64,000 bases of DNA from Pycnopodia helianthoides (GCA_032158295.1 CM063262.1:2823394-2887393); one strand, 5' to 3'. Shown: positions 47,601-56,597, numbered from the stretch's first letter. Translations and numbers: made by a program. The notes: generated from the letters alone by a model not told the origin.

Positions 47601-49703
47601 GTGAGATTAAACAATGCCATTTTTTGATCAGAATTAGTCGAATCAATGAAGTTTGGTTCTTATGCTTTTATGTAACTAAGAGTTTATGACAAGCACATCG
47701 TCGCAGTTTTTATGGAGTGACAAACTCAAAATATAAATTGTTATTTCAATAATTTGAGTGATGTAAATATTTAGAAGGTATTCACCATTAACTTTCTTTC
47801 TGCCATGTAGCAGGTCTTTAATCGTCTTGGTTGCTTATTTAGCCAATCAGCATGGGACAGTAATTTGGTTAGAAAACGAAGGAAAACAACTCTGTCGACA
47901 TGTTTTGTGCACAAAATTGGCATGTCAATTTGTCAATAGAAGACAAACCAAATTGTGAAAATTAATTAGTCAATTTAACCAGTCAATACATGGATATGGA
48001 ACAAAAATAAAGACAAAATTTGTTGAAAAAAAAGCAAAACGACCCCTTTTAAAATAAGTCAAAAAACCTTGTCAGAATGTGCTGACATCGTAACACAGTT
48101 AGTTTGTCACGAACAGGTGCTTTGTTTGAGGGTTTTAAACAAAAAGACTTTACCGTAGCAGTTATGTTCATCTTCACCGTGGGGACAGTTATTGTAACCG
48201 TTACACTTCTGTGAGTAAGAGATACATTGCCCGGAGTAGTAACACTGCCACTGCCAAGAATAACAACTACCGTAGGATGGGTCAGACCAGTAGTCGGATG
48301 GGTCATCAGTGTGGTAGTCGTACGACGGATAACCCGTTTGATATCCTGGGACAAATCGGGGGGAATCACAGAATTGAGATTAAACAATAAAAAGTGTTTA
48401 TTTCATTCTCTTATCAAAAATGTTTAATTAAAACTTTATCATCACTCATGGGGGAAATTCAAATGGCCGTGACAAAGAACTTATTACCTGTACAATAAAA
48501 ACTATCTGTTGCGAAATGGTTTAAAATTGCAAATAAAGGCTAATCTGATTTAGCTAATTGCATACAAAAAAAAATAATAATAATAATAAGATGTAATTAT
48601 TGCGGGTGGCGTGTGAGAAACTAGACTTGCGGACAAGCCGTAATTTTTGTCGCGGTGTATGGTCTCCCGCGATTATATTGCTCTCGTGATATTGCTTGCT
48701 CCAGAATACAATAGGGCCGTAGTCGCGAGAGCAGTAGTCTCGCGAGAGCAGTAGTCTCGCGAGAATAATATAGTTGCGAGAGAGTCGCTTCGCTGTCACC
48801 GCGACAAACATTTAAAGGAACATTACAGAATCGGTAAGAAAACAACTTGTAAAATATACTTTTTGATCACAGATTTACATAAAACTTACACGGTCTAATG
48901 ATGATGATAGTAGAAAGCATCCCTTGAAATATCTTTGTCTGAAATGCTATATTTGCTGAGAAATGAATAAACTAATTTTCCGATTGGAGTTTATCGCTCA
49001 GTGAGCGTTTTATTCATTTGTTGAACCTATATGATTTCATGCAAATGTGTAATCGGTTTTTCATTACTTTTCTCGTGACCCAGATGGCCGATCGATCTCA
49101 AACTTCTACAGTTAGCAAAAAAAAAACCACACAATTCTGTAACGTTCCTTTAATGACTTGTCCACTAGTCTAGTTAGAAAAGGTGGCTTCGCGAGGCCAC
49201 ACAAAACTTCTTGGTAGTTGACATTTTTTGAAACACAATAACATTATGTCGAGTGTGTACGCGTAGATACGACGGGTAGGTGATTGGTTCGTGCCTTCAG
49301 TGATAGAAGTAACTCTGGCACACAATCAGAGTAAGTCGTGAGAAAGATAATTGGCAAAAGGGCCATCGCAAATTCGTCCTTGTGAGAACCCTTTTGAAAT
49401 ATTTGTATTTGAAAATTTATTTAGTTATATTATAGTTTCTTTTCAAAGGACAATTCCGCGATGTCCCTAGTAGGTATCTTTCTCGTGACATACTTTCCCA
49501 AATTCAACGCTGGTACCATCAAAGGCACAAGTCCCCTTAAATATGTCTGCCCCTATCTGCCCCACTACAGACTGAGGGACAATGTAACTTTTGTTAAATC
49601 TTTCAGGTGGTGCATTGTAAAGTGTTTCAAAGAATTTAGAAGACTTACCGACAACAAGAGCGAGGCATAGCAGCAGCACGAACGCAGTTCCGGTTCCTTC
49701 CAT
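35463..49703 (-). CDS. secreted multi-LDLa/SRCR protein (whole gene span)
   Basis: A signal-peptide exon is followed by phase 1-1 exons, so modules can be gained or lost without changing frame. Order from the N-terminus: five linker+LDLa exons (two with cancelling indels), a decayed LDLa, SRCR, one LDLa exon with a lost acceptor, three LDLa, a truncated LDLa, four LDLa (the last more diverged), a linkerless LDLa, SRCR, and a Lys-rich tail. LDLa modules are Ca-binding, three-disulphide ligand-binding folds; SRCR domains bind proteins and microbial surfaces in animal scavenger receptors. No transmembrane helix is seen, so a secreted protein of about 1,128 residues is inferred. Each linker (about 20 residues, for example [17 protein letters not shown]) is Tyr/Asp-rich and could carry tyrosine sulphation. 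The exact ligand and role are unknown; immune or extracellular-matrix/adhesive use are both possible. Confidence 0.85.
36330..36488. mobile_element. hairpin MITE
   Basis: Arms containing GGTTTTACTCATACACCGAT and its near reverse complement (ATCGGTGGGTAAAACC) surround a short spacer; both ends read tacttattt/aaataagta. Confidence 0.65.
37237..37551 (-). CDS. SRCR domain exon 2
   Basis: 105 codons, phase 1-1. Begins [18 protein letters not shown], contains [20 protein letters not shown] and [20 protein letters not shown], and ends in [20 protein letters not shown] then TCDPG. This is a complete group-B-like SRCR with the expected Cys, Trp and acidic positions by eye. Differs from the other SRCR exon at 9 nucleotides and 4 residues. 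Confidence 0.95.
37786..37902 (-). CDS. linkerless LDLa exon
   Basis: Acceptor TTTTCAG, donor GAGG|GTGAGC, phase 1-1. Encodes [20 protein letters not shown] and [12 protein letters not shown], the C-terminal two thirds of an LDLa module with canonical Ca-site acids (D-x-x-DGDDE-x-x-C). Confidence 0.85.
39047..39196 (-). CDS. LDLa exon a (diverged linker)
   Basis: Phase 1-1, 50 codons. Linker [14 protein letters not shown] is followed by [20 protein letters not shown] and [12 protein letters not shown]. All six Cys present. Confidence 0.92.
39743..39937 (-). CDS. linker+LDLa exon b
   Basis: Linker [19 protein letters not shown], then [20 protein letters not shown] and [16 protein letters not shown]. 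Donor GTCAGT, phase 1-1. Confidence 0.93.
40111..40311 (-). CDS. linker+LDLa exon c
   Basis: 67 codons, phase 1-1; the linker carries the HQDSS insertion also seen in exons d, e, i and j. LDLa ends [16 protein letters not shown]. Confidence 0.93.
40478..40678 (-). CDS. linker+LDLa exon d
   Basis: 67 codons, phase 1-1. Begins [14 protein letters not shown]; LDLa reads [19 protein letters not shown] and [16 protein letters not shown]. Confidence 0.93.
40959..41073 (-). pseudogene. truncated linker+LDLa exon e
   Basis: The acceptor and linker ([19 protein letters not shown]) and the first LDLa strand (YWQWNCYNS) survive. Similarity then stops at about 40959, with no donor and no Cys 3-6. Likely skipped. 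Confidence 0.8.
41231..41690. repeat. AT-rich microsatellites
   Basis: (TA)n at about 41241-41262 and a long (ATT)n tract with poly-T at about 41485-41680, within an intron of the SRCR/LDLa gene. Confidence 0.95.
41838..42017 (-). CDS. linker+LDLa exon f (short linker)
   Basis: 60 codons, phase 1-1, with [15 protein letters not shown] joining linker to LDLa directly. [16 protein letters not shown] keeps the canonical Asp. Confidence 0.93.
42659..42853 (-). CDS. linker+LDLa exon g
   Basis: 65 codons, phase 1-1; [19 protein letters not shown] and [16 protein letters not shown]. Confidence 0.93.
43490..43687 (-). CDS. linker+LDLa exon h
   Basis: 66 codons, phase 1-1. [16 protein letters not shown] has the full canonical acidic set; most sister modules have N or H at one of these positions. 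Confidence 0.93.
43874..44089 (-). CDS. linker+LDLa exon i (usual acceptor lost)
   Basis: The module is intact ([14 protein letters not shown] through [11 protein letters not shown]) and the donor is good. At the position where sister exons have CAG|GATATC, this copy reads TATG|GATATC, so the usual acceptor (exon start 44074) is gone. An AG 15 nt upstream (GGCTGAG|TG) would give an in-phase exon from 44089 with extra residues VLLLY, but its polypyrimidine tract is poor. The exon may be skipped. Confidence 0.65.
44620..44937 (-). CDS. SRCR domain exon 1
   Basis: Acceptor AAATAG|ATGGTG, donor CAG|GTCAGTG, phase 1-1. Complete SRCR, differing from exon 37237-37551 at 4 residues (H/S, N/D, L/Y, Y/S). 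The flanking intron to about 44415 is also duplicated. Confidence 0.95.
45505..45701 (-). pseudogene. decayed linker+LDLa exon j
   Basis: Acceptor and linker are intact, but about 4 bases are missing after SSYG, shifting the frame. Key Cys codons are altered and the donor reads GCTCAAG|TTTCTT with no GT. Non-functional as an LDLa exon. Confidence 0.8.
45888..46080 (-). CDS. linker+LDLa exon k (1-bp insertion)
   Basis: 193 bp. CATCTCTACGGTAGC replaces the CATCCTACGGTAGC of sister exons. Downstream the LDLa is normal ([35 protein letters not shown]). The insertion cancels the deletion in the preceding exon l. Confidence 0.8.
46246..46436 (-). CDS. linker+LDLa exon l (1-bp deletion)
   Basis: 191 bp. 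One base is missing where sisters have CCATCCGACTAC, so the LDLa half is read in the alternative, Thr-rich frame. No stop occurs before exon k restores the frame. Confidence 0.8.
46602..46793 (-). CDS. linker+LDLa exon m
   Basis: 64 codons, phase 1-1. Two possible acceptors 9 nt apart (TTTTAG|GATCCTCAG|GATATC), both in frame; the longer form adds three residues. Confidence 0.92.
47378..47569 (-). CDS. linker+LDLa exon n
   Basis: 64 codons, phase 1-1, with the same tandem 9-nt acceptors as exon m. [16 protein letters not shown]. Confidence 0.92.
48154..48345 (-). CDS. linker+LDLa exon o (first module)
   Basis: 64 codons, phase 1-1; linker starts [19 protein letters not shown], LDLa reads [19 protein letters not shown]. 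Confidence 0.92.
48649..48805. mobile_element. CG-rich MITE with TCTCGCGAGA motifs
   Basis: Ends GTCGCGGTG...CACCGCGAC are inverted repeats. Two perfect palindromes TCTCGCGAGA sit at 48738-48747 and 48755-48764 in a 17-bp repeat. Lies in intron 1 of the SRCR/LDLa gene. Confidence 0.6.
48812..49153. mobile_element. TTAA-flanked MITE, copy 2
   Basis: Body 48816-49149 has the same ends as copy 1 at 3292-3677 and a TTAA on each side. Shorter by about 50 bp, mostly near the right end. Confidence 0.85.
49649..49703 (-). CDS. signal-peptide exon of the SRCR/LDLa gene
   Basis: Encodes [19 protein letters not shown] and ends at GTCG|GTAAGT in phase 1, matching the phase of every LDLa exon. A short hydrophobic core and small residues fit a cleavable signal peptide. 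Confidence 0.88.
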
Positions 49704-49770
49704 GCTGATGGTTAAGGTTTGTGGCTATAGTGTCGAGCCAATTGAGTCTACTGCGACGGAATCTTCTACT

Positions 49771-49776
49771 TTTATA
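49771..49776 (-). promoter_or_regulatory. TATA box of the SRCR/LDLa gene
   Basis: TATAAA (in GTTATAAAAG) lies 68 bp upstream of the ATG, leaving room for a short 5' UTR. A TATA promoter suggests strongly regulated expression. Confidence 0.7.
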
Positions 49777-50214
49777 ACATTCCCCAAAATAAACATTCGG
49801 GACGCCATATGGTTGGATAAAACCGAAAGTGACGATGGCGTGCCAAATTTGCAAAAAACTGCTGACGCAAACTAAAGTCGAAAACAATAAAACCAAAAAA
49901 AGAACTGAAAGTGTTTGGGCACAGATGCCCAGTTATCAGTATTTACATTATGAACGAAAGTGTAATATGCCTATGTAGGAGAGTAAACATTTTGTTTACA
50001 AAGTGGGAGGGTTTTGGAAGAAAAAAAAAACTTTCGATTTAAAAAGAATGTTTACAAGTTTCACAGCCAAAGCTTCCCTTTTCACCCCTTGTCTCTTTCC
50101 TGATCACTTGTCATTGTTAGACTTCTGCTTGTTCTTTCTTTTCATCCTTTTCCACCTGTTTCTGGTACACATAACTTCCATGTGCTGGTTGGGTAGTCAT
50201 TAACAACAACAACA

Positions 50215-50245
<31 letters not shown>

Positions 50246-50671
50246 ATAACACCAACAATAAAGGCACCTAGTACTGGTATTTTGTAGAAATAAAGCTTTA
50301 TTCATTAATATATATATTTTTTTTGAGGGGAATGTGAAAAAACAAGTAACAAAGGTAAATTTTTATTTTGTTTGCATTTATTTACAAATTTAAGAATAGG
50401 CCTCCCATAATCGTGACCAATGATGGCGCTGTTCGTGACGTCAATCGAGGCGGGATATTTGAAGAGAAAATGTGTAGTCTGGCCCCGTACGTTACGTCTG
50501 GGTACATCACGACATAGGTGCAGCAATCATTCAGAACAATCTAATCTAAACTGTGTGAGTGTGGTGCCTCGTGTATCAACAGTGCCTGGTTGTACATGTT
50601 CAACATAAAAAAGGGTACATACTGCAAATAAAGAGGACATTTGGTGTATTCTCACGAGACGTTGCCTACGA

Positions 50672-51819
50672 TAGTATAGGTTTTCCCGGCCAATTTCATC
50701 AGAAATCCATTCATTTTAACTCCCGGCTCATTCAATTTAGTTTGAAAACGAATGCTCCGTTGAATCAGCATTCAACAGTCAAAAAGAGTAATTCAATTTC
50801 ACTAGTTTAGCATTCACTAGTCAAATCAGATCATTCAATTTCACTAGGCCGTAACAATCATTCAATTTCGCAAAAGCCATAAGCAAGACCTGGTCAATCA
50901 TTCAATTTCATTTATGAGCAAACATTTGCCAAAAGTTTGCATTCAAATTCAAATTCTACGTTATGTATGCTTTCTTGATCGTATAGCTGCCTTTCAAAGG
51001 CAGATAATTTAAATGAAACTTATTTGGCATTATCTCCAAGTAAATGCCCAAGCAATGTTGGCTAAAAAGATGGCTGCCCGAGGTTGGTCCAGAGCAGTGA
51101 ATAATGTAGATTTATAGGGCGAGACGGGTTGAAACATTCAAGAATAACATTAATTTATTTTTAAATTGTATAACGACCCCTTATTGTAAGATTTTAATTT
51201 CCTTTGAAACATTTGTTAAAGTCTAATTTGAAATTGTCCTGACATTAACAGAAAAAACAGAGACAACATAACCAGGGCAAACAAAACATATCAAGGCTAA
51301 AGCAAAATAATTATTTTTCCATTTCAAAGTTATTGGGTGTAGACTTAAACTAAAGGAAGGGTAACAACGAAAAAGGAACAACGATTTCAATTAAGAAAAA
51401 ACACATGATGTAAATAATGGTGTAAAATACATGGAAACTCCTCTTACAGAGGACAACTTATGTGCCAGTAAAGGAGCTATAATTCCCATTTTACTCATAA
51501 AGCCAAAACTCATCTTTAATTTGAATGCAAAGAAGTTGAAATTCGTTGCACATAAATGAAAAAGAAAACGCAAACTAGCAGAAAAATCATGTTCGCTTCG
51601 GTGAGTCTTAATTTGAATGCATCAATTGCAAATTGGAAGTAAAACTTCAACTTAAGAATGGTCAAAGTGTAGTCTTGAATGCCCTTAAATGAAATTGAAT
51701 GCATTAAGAGCTAAAAAGAAACCCTAGTTCGAGGGGATTAGGAGAAAATGCATGAAATTGAATGCATGTTAATGAAATTGAATGATTTTTGCTGAAATTG
51801 GCCGGGAAAACCTATACTA
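50672..51819. mobile_element. 1.15-kb TA-flanked non-autonomous DNA transposon
   Basis: Terminal inverted repeats TAGTATAGGTTTTCCCGG...CCGGGAAAACCTATACTA extend into GGCCAATTTCA. The outermost TA on each side may be a TA target duplication, as in Tc1/mariner. Internal copies of CATTCAATTTCA are direct on the left and inverted on the right. No transposase seen. Confidence 0.75.
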
Positions 51820-52017
51820 GCGCTCGCAACTGATGTCTGTGCCGTGTTTGCGGCTTCGCATTCAACATTCAGTGACCCGACGTCTCCCGAGCAGCTAGCT
51901 ATGCGGCGTGTAGGACCGGCGCGTACACTGGCTTCACGCGCGGTCTCAATCGAAAACCGCGGGATTCATTACAATTCTTTGTAGGAGCCTAAATGGTACA
52001 TCACAACAAATTTTTGC

Positions 52018-52093
52018 CCGATCTTATTTCAAAAAATTATATCCACATACGTACCGTACATATGTGGATATAGTTTTTTTGAAATAAGATCGG
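52018..52093. mobile_element. 76-bp near-perfect hairpin
   Basis: CCGATCTTATTTCAAAAAA pairs with TTTTTTTGAAATAAGATCGG and TATCCACATA with TATGTGGATA around a ~10-nt loop. Probably a tiny MITE. Confidence 0.7.
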
Positions 52094-52332
52094 CTTGAAT
52101 GTCAAGTATTTACAAAATATGTTTTTATTATAAATAGGTGACTTTTTACTGACCAAATGGGCCGTAAAACTGCTAGCCTAAAAGTACAACCATGGAGCAG
52201 ACTGCAGAGGAAGGCTGCAGCAGTGGACGGGCCACTCGTATACCGTGTACGGTGGTGAATCGCAGTGCCAACAAAAAAATCATGACGCATGGCACAAGCT
52301 CAAAACAAACCCCCCTCAAAGTTCAAACTTAC

Positions 52333-52647
52333 CTGTATTTTGTTCACGTTTGGCAAATGCTCCTCTAGGTTCGTCACGTCTTTCAGGTAGCTTCATCGAC
52401 TTCCCACTAACTGTGAAAATGGCTGGGATGACTTTTCTTTTCATGTCAAATGTGTGTACATCCCGGATTCGAAGCACGACGGCTCGAAGTGGTCGCTGCA
52501 TAGGGCTGAAAACGACGTCGGACCGTAATAGCCTGAGTTTCACTCCCCATAACCACCTATATTTGGGATCAGCAGGAAACAGATGCAGGCTATGACCCCA
52601 TCTTTAGTTGTTTTGTTGCATCCAGCAGCAATACACCTAGTCGGCAT
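52333..52647 (-). pseudogene. THAP zinc-finger domain exon, frameshifted
   Basis: Starts MPTRCIAAGCNKTTKDG, the C-x-x-x-x-C start of a THAP domain. The continuation lies in other frames: HSLHLFPADPKYRWLW, then ALCSDHFEPSCFES (the C-x2-H half), then a segment ending KRKVIPAIFTV, like the AVPTIF motif. Three frame changes are needed. A good donor (ACAG|GTAAGT) follows. THAP domains bind DNA and are related to P-element transposases. This is a decayed copy, or contains consensus errors. Confidence 0.65.
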
Positions 52648-52991
52648 TGACGTAAAAATGCAAGAAAAATCCCCTTCTCGATGACCAAACCACACGTTCA
52701 GGTGGCCGCCATTACTTACACATTTAGTGCTCGACACGGGTTATTGTGTACCCCCTGTTTGTGTCTCCATTGTGTGCTTGGAATTCCAGAAATTCTTAAG
52801 AGGATAATAGGGGTTACGTCTGTACAGAAGGAACATAGTGTGTTAAAGTATTGGAACACGGGGGGAACCCTCTCCCATATCGGGCACGGTATAAGGAAAT
52901 CTTACCCCAACACTATCTGTAATCAGTCGAGTACTGCAACAAACTCCTCAGGAGATAAGTTGCAGGTTGTGATGTGGCAAGTAGAAAAAAT

Positions 52992-53138
52992 TTAGTGGTG
53001 AGCTCCCCTTATGAAAGTGGTCATTTTGATTGTATCTAGCCTAGTCTTGAATGAGTCTATTAAAGGTGCTTCTATTATACATACTGGTAGTCGGTTCCAT
53101 TCAACGAGGGTTCTTGGGACAAAGGAAAATTTGTAACA
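52992..53138 (-). mobile_element. LINE ORF2 C-terminal fragment
   Basis: The minus-strand frame reads YKFSFVPRTLVEWNRLPVCI and then IDSFKTRLDTIKM before a stop. The F-x-PRT-x-x-EWN-x-LP pattern is typical of CR1/RTE-type LINE ends. 5'-truncated. Confidence 0.7.
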
Positions 53139-53759
53139 GTCCTAAAATCAGTCACTAAAATCTATATTATCTAGATCTTCAAAATCTAAAATAAAACAAA
53201 ATCCCTGACGAAGCATTTTGTAATTTCGGTGGTTTCCCAAATTCATTGACCAACCCTTGGGAAACGTTTGCTCAAATTGATAAGAATACTCCCGTCATCA
53301 GTTTGCAGTTTGCAAAATCAAAAAGTGAAAGTAAATAAAATTTGCTGACTCGACAGCAATATTAAAACCAACATAAATATGTTTTTTGTTATTATTTATT
53401 TATTCATTTATTTATCTATTTACTGATTTCTTTTTTTTTTTTTGATTTTTTTTTTTTAGTGGTGTTTTTGTTGTTGTTGTTTTTTTTGTTTGTTTTTTGG
53501 CATCTTGGCTACATTTCACTGCTCTACTTACTGCGTAAGGGCCGGCCCCATAGAACTATGTGCTCTACGGGCTGGTTGCCGAGCCGTGAACTTGGACCCT
53601 TTGACTATGGCTGTTGGCATCCATAAAAACAGTTTGTAGGAAATGCACAGCGTAACGGTTCTTTGAGAAAGTGGATTCTTTCCTATCAATGAGCGTCATT
53701 TAAGATTGCTCGACTTCACCTTTTGATAGAAGATCAAAGAAGAATGCGAGGGGATCACT

Positions 53760-53933
53760 CAACCTCGTCCCCAGGGGTGATCGATCTGGCCGCTCCATTT
53801 TCAACCCCTGTAATTGGTTCATTAAAATGTGCTGGATTCAAGCACATTTAAATGAACCAATTTCAGGGGTTATTAGCGAAAAAGGCAACCTGGAAGAAAA
53901 TGGCGAAATCGATCACCCCTGGGGACGAGGTTG
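53760..53933. mobile_element. 174-bp palindromic MITE
   Basis: Ends CAACCTCGTCCCCAGGGGTG and its reverse complement; inner arms ATTGGTTCATT/AATGAACCAAT and AAATGTGCT/AGCACATTT also pair. Confidence 0.8.
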
Positions 53934-54004
53934 CCCATTGTCTGCCGACGGTCAAAATGCATGTGGGCGCGTGTCTAACTGCACGCGCGTCGCCTAGAAT
54001 GTAC

Positions 54005-54445
54005 GCAGCACAATATAAATCACATATGAAATATGAAAAGAAAGAAAAATGGTGCAAGCAAAACTTATTATATTAATAGGATGACGTCAGGTGAAATGGG
54101 TCTAGGACAAAAACTTGGGTTTTTTTCCTTTGTGAGGGCGCCCTACCTTAAAGCAAATGTGTGTGTAAGATTTAAAGAGAAGGGGGAAAGCAAAACTAAA
54201 TGAATCGATGAAAACGAAAATGAAAACCACCTCGTAGTAGCTGTTCGTATCAGCAAGCAAAATCAATTACAATTCTTTGTCAAGATGAACTGGCCTGTCA
54301 TATTAACTGGAGGGCGCTCTGCCAAGTCTTGACCAGCCTTCAGTTGGTGGGCTTATAGCATTGCCACGATTTACACTCATGAGTTAGCGATGGAATTTTC
54401 AAATTATTGTAAAGATGGGTAAACAGATCAATGAGAACAATCAAC
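54005..54445. repeat. local duplication, copy 1
   Basis: Shares tttgtgagggcgccctacct and actggagggcgctctgccaa with 55100-55520, offset about 1.08 kb. Confidence 0.8.
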
Positions 54446-54534
54446 GGGGAAAATTATGCTGATATCCTAATAGTTAATTCTTGGCCTCTTTCTGTAAAAT
54501 AGTTAGGATATAAAACAAGTAAACGGTTTATTCG

Positions 54535-54910
54535 CCCTTGTATCTATGATGGCATCTGCAATGAAGGAAGAAGAAAAAACAGGTAGTCGGTGAACGCAGA
54601 AACTGGTCAGCTCGTACTCAAACTCCAACCAACCAGAGCTCATAATTGCAAAGACCTCAAATTCAGGCACACTATCAAACAATTCCCCTTTCGTTCAAAA
54701 TGACAGCATTTTAGAAACTTAACTTTTCTCAAAAGGTATAAGCCAACAAGTTCTTGGAATATAGTAGTGGCCAAGGATGGAAATTGAAAAACCAATGAAT
54801 CCCATTTAACACCCTTATCTAATTCACATGGTAAGTACCAAGGTATATATTGTTTTCTGTCATTGCAACAGTTTATTAATCTGTTTCGCAAATTAATAGT
54901 CCTTCAAATA
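54535..54910. repeat. dispersed duplicate of 34845-35235
   Basis: Same order of landmarks as the 34.8-kb copy. Lies between the two local duplication copies. Confidence 0.75.
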
Positions 54911-54919
54911 GTGAACACA

Positions 54920-55098
54920 TGTAGAGGTGGTGCATGCGTTTGCGCTTGTGTGCTTGTTTTTGTTCTTTTTTTTGTGTGTGCTGGTGTGTGTATTTTTATT
55001 TATTGATGTCCTTTGAATGATGTATTATATAGTTGCAATTCAGTTTTTATACTGTGATGACTATTGTGAATAAACCTTTTATCTATCTATCTATCATG
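54920..55098 (+). mobile_element. probable LINE 3' tail with (ATCT)n
   Basis: GT-rich sequence leading to gaataaaccttttatctatctatct, typical of a retrotransposed 3' end with a simple-repeat tail. Confidence 0.45.
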
Positions 55099-55099
55099 A

Positions 55100-55520
55100 A
55101 TCACGCGTGAAATAAATGATGACAAAAAAGTACAAGCAAGACTTGTCATATTAAAAGGATGACGTCAGGTGAGTTGGGTCATCAATGGAAATAAATTTGT
55201 TTTGTTTTTTCCTTTGTGAGGGCGCCCTACCTTAAAGCAACTATGTGTGTACGTATTTAAAGAGAAGAAGGAAAACGAAACTAAACTAATCGATGAAAAC
55301 GAAAATGAAAACTACCTCGTAGCTATAGCTGTTCGTATCAGCAAGCAAAATTAATTACAATTCCTTTTGTCAAGATGAACTGGCCTGTCATATTCACTGG
55401 AGGGCGCTCTGCCAAGGATTGACCAGCCTTTAGGTGGTGGGCTTTATGGCATTGCCACGATTTGCCCTCTTGAGTTAGCGCTGGAATTTTCAAATTCTTT
55501 CAAAGAGGGGAAAAGAGAAT
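55100..55520. repeat. local duplication, copy 2
   Basis: Second copy of 54005-54445, with small indels. Confidence 0.8.
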
Positions 55521-56597
55521 TATCGTGGGGAATAATATGATGCTAATTTCCAGTAGAAATATCTAAATTCCTGGCAGACCAAACGAACCATTATTCATGA
55601 GTAATTTGACAAAAAAAGGCTATGAGTTCAGATTATGGATACAAGTTGTAAATAATGATGAAAAATCGAACGTAAGATTCGCATGTAGAGAGTCCGTTCA
55701 ACAAAAGCGTGTTAACGGCGCACCGGCGTGGGAGCTAGCGGAACGTAAGTAAACCTTGGGCATATCCCGTACAGCCGGTGACGTGTCTCGTGGGGCCAGA
55801 GAGGAGACAAACCCCGGGGGCATGAACTCCCAAGCTTGCCGGTCTGAGCCGTGAGCTTGGCAGCTTGTGAGAGGGGTAGGGAACCAGACCATTAACTACG
55901 GGGTTTTTTTGACGAGGGTTTTAGTCTGCACCCCTAGCTGTTATCCCCTAACTATTGTCACATTGCGTGTTGCCTGCGCTTCACACGCGGCGGGACGACG
56001 ACGGGCTGTTTATCCCATCTCTCTGTGCATGGTCTACGTCTATATGCAATAGCTGCACGATGTCCACAGAATACAAGTTGGTGTGGATCGGACTCCACTG
56101 AAGTTTGTTTATGTCGTGTTTTTTTTATTTACACGTGACTTTGTGCGTGATGGATATGAAGACTGGATCCTGATGCCTCGCCATTGTTATAATTAATACA
56201 TAAACAGAGCACCAGTCTACTAACAACAATGCCCAACAATGTCACGTAAACTTGTCCGTTGCAATGGCTGGATAAAGCGTTTACGCTGACCTTTGACAAC
56301 TTTTTTTTGTTCTTCACATTTTTCGTTAATTACGTGATACTCTGATTTTGTTTTACACCAACCATCTCAAAATTACTGTCTGTGATTCCACATCGCTAAA
56401 TTAGGTAAACAGTTAGCCGGTATGTCCCTTTAATAACCAAGAGGATGGTATAAATGCAAAAAATAGTTAAAGGCATGACGTTTCAACTCAACACACTTAA
56501 ACAGGTGTTGGACAGGGTAATTAAGCAAGCTAATAAAGTAACTGGTACTTACCCTTTGTGTGAACAATTCAATGAAGTGCAAGGAGTAAAGTCTTTT

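Larger units (their letters stand above)
46794..48345. repeat. 776-bp exon+intron tandem duplication
   Basis: 46794-47569 and 47570-48345 are nearly identical copies, each with one linker+LDLa exon and its whole intron. Only scattered single-base differences are seen, so this is a recent unequal exchange. Confidence 0.9.
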
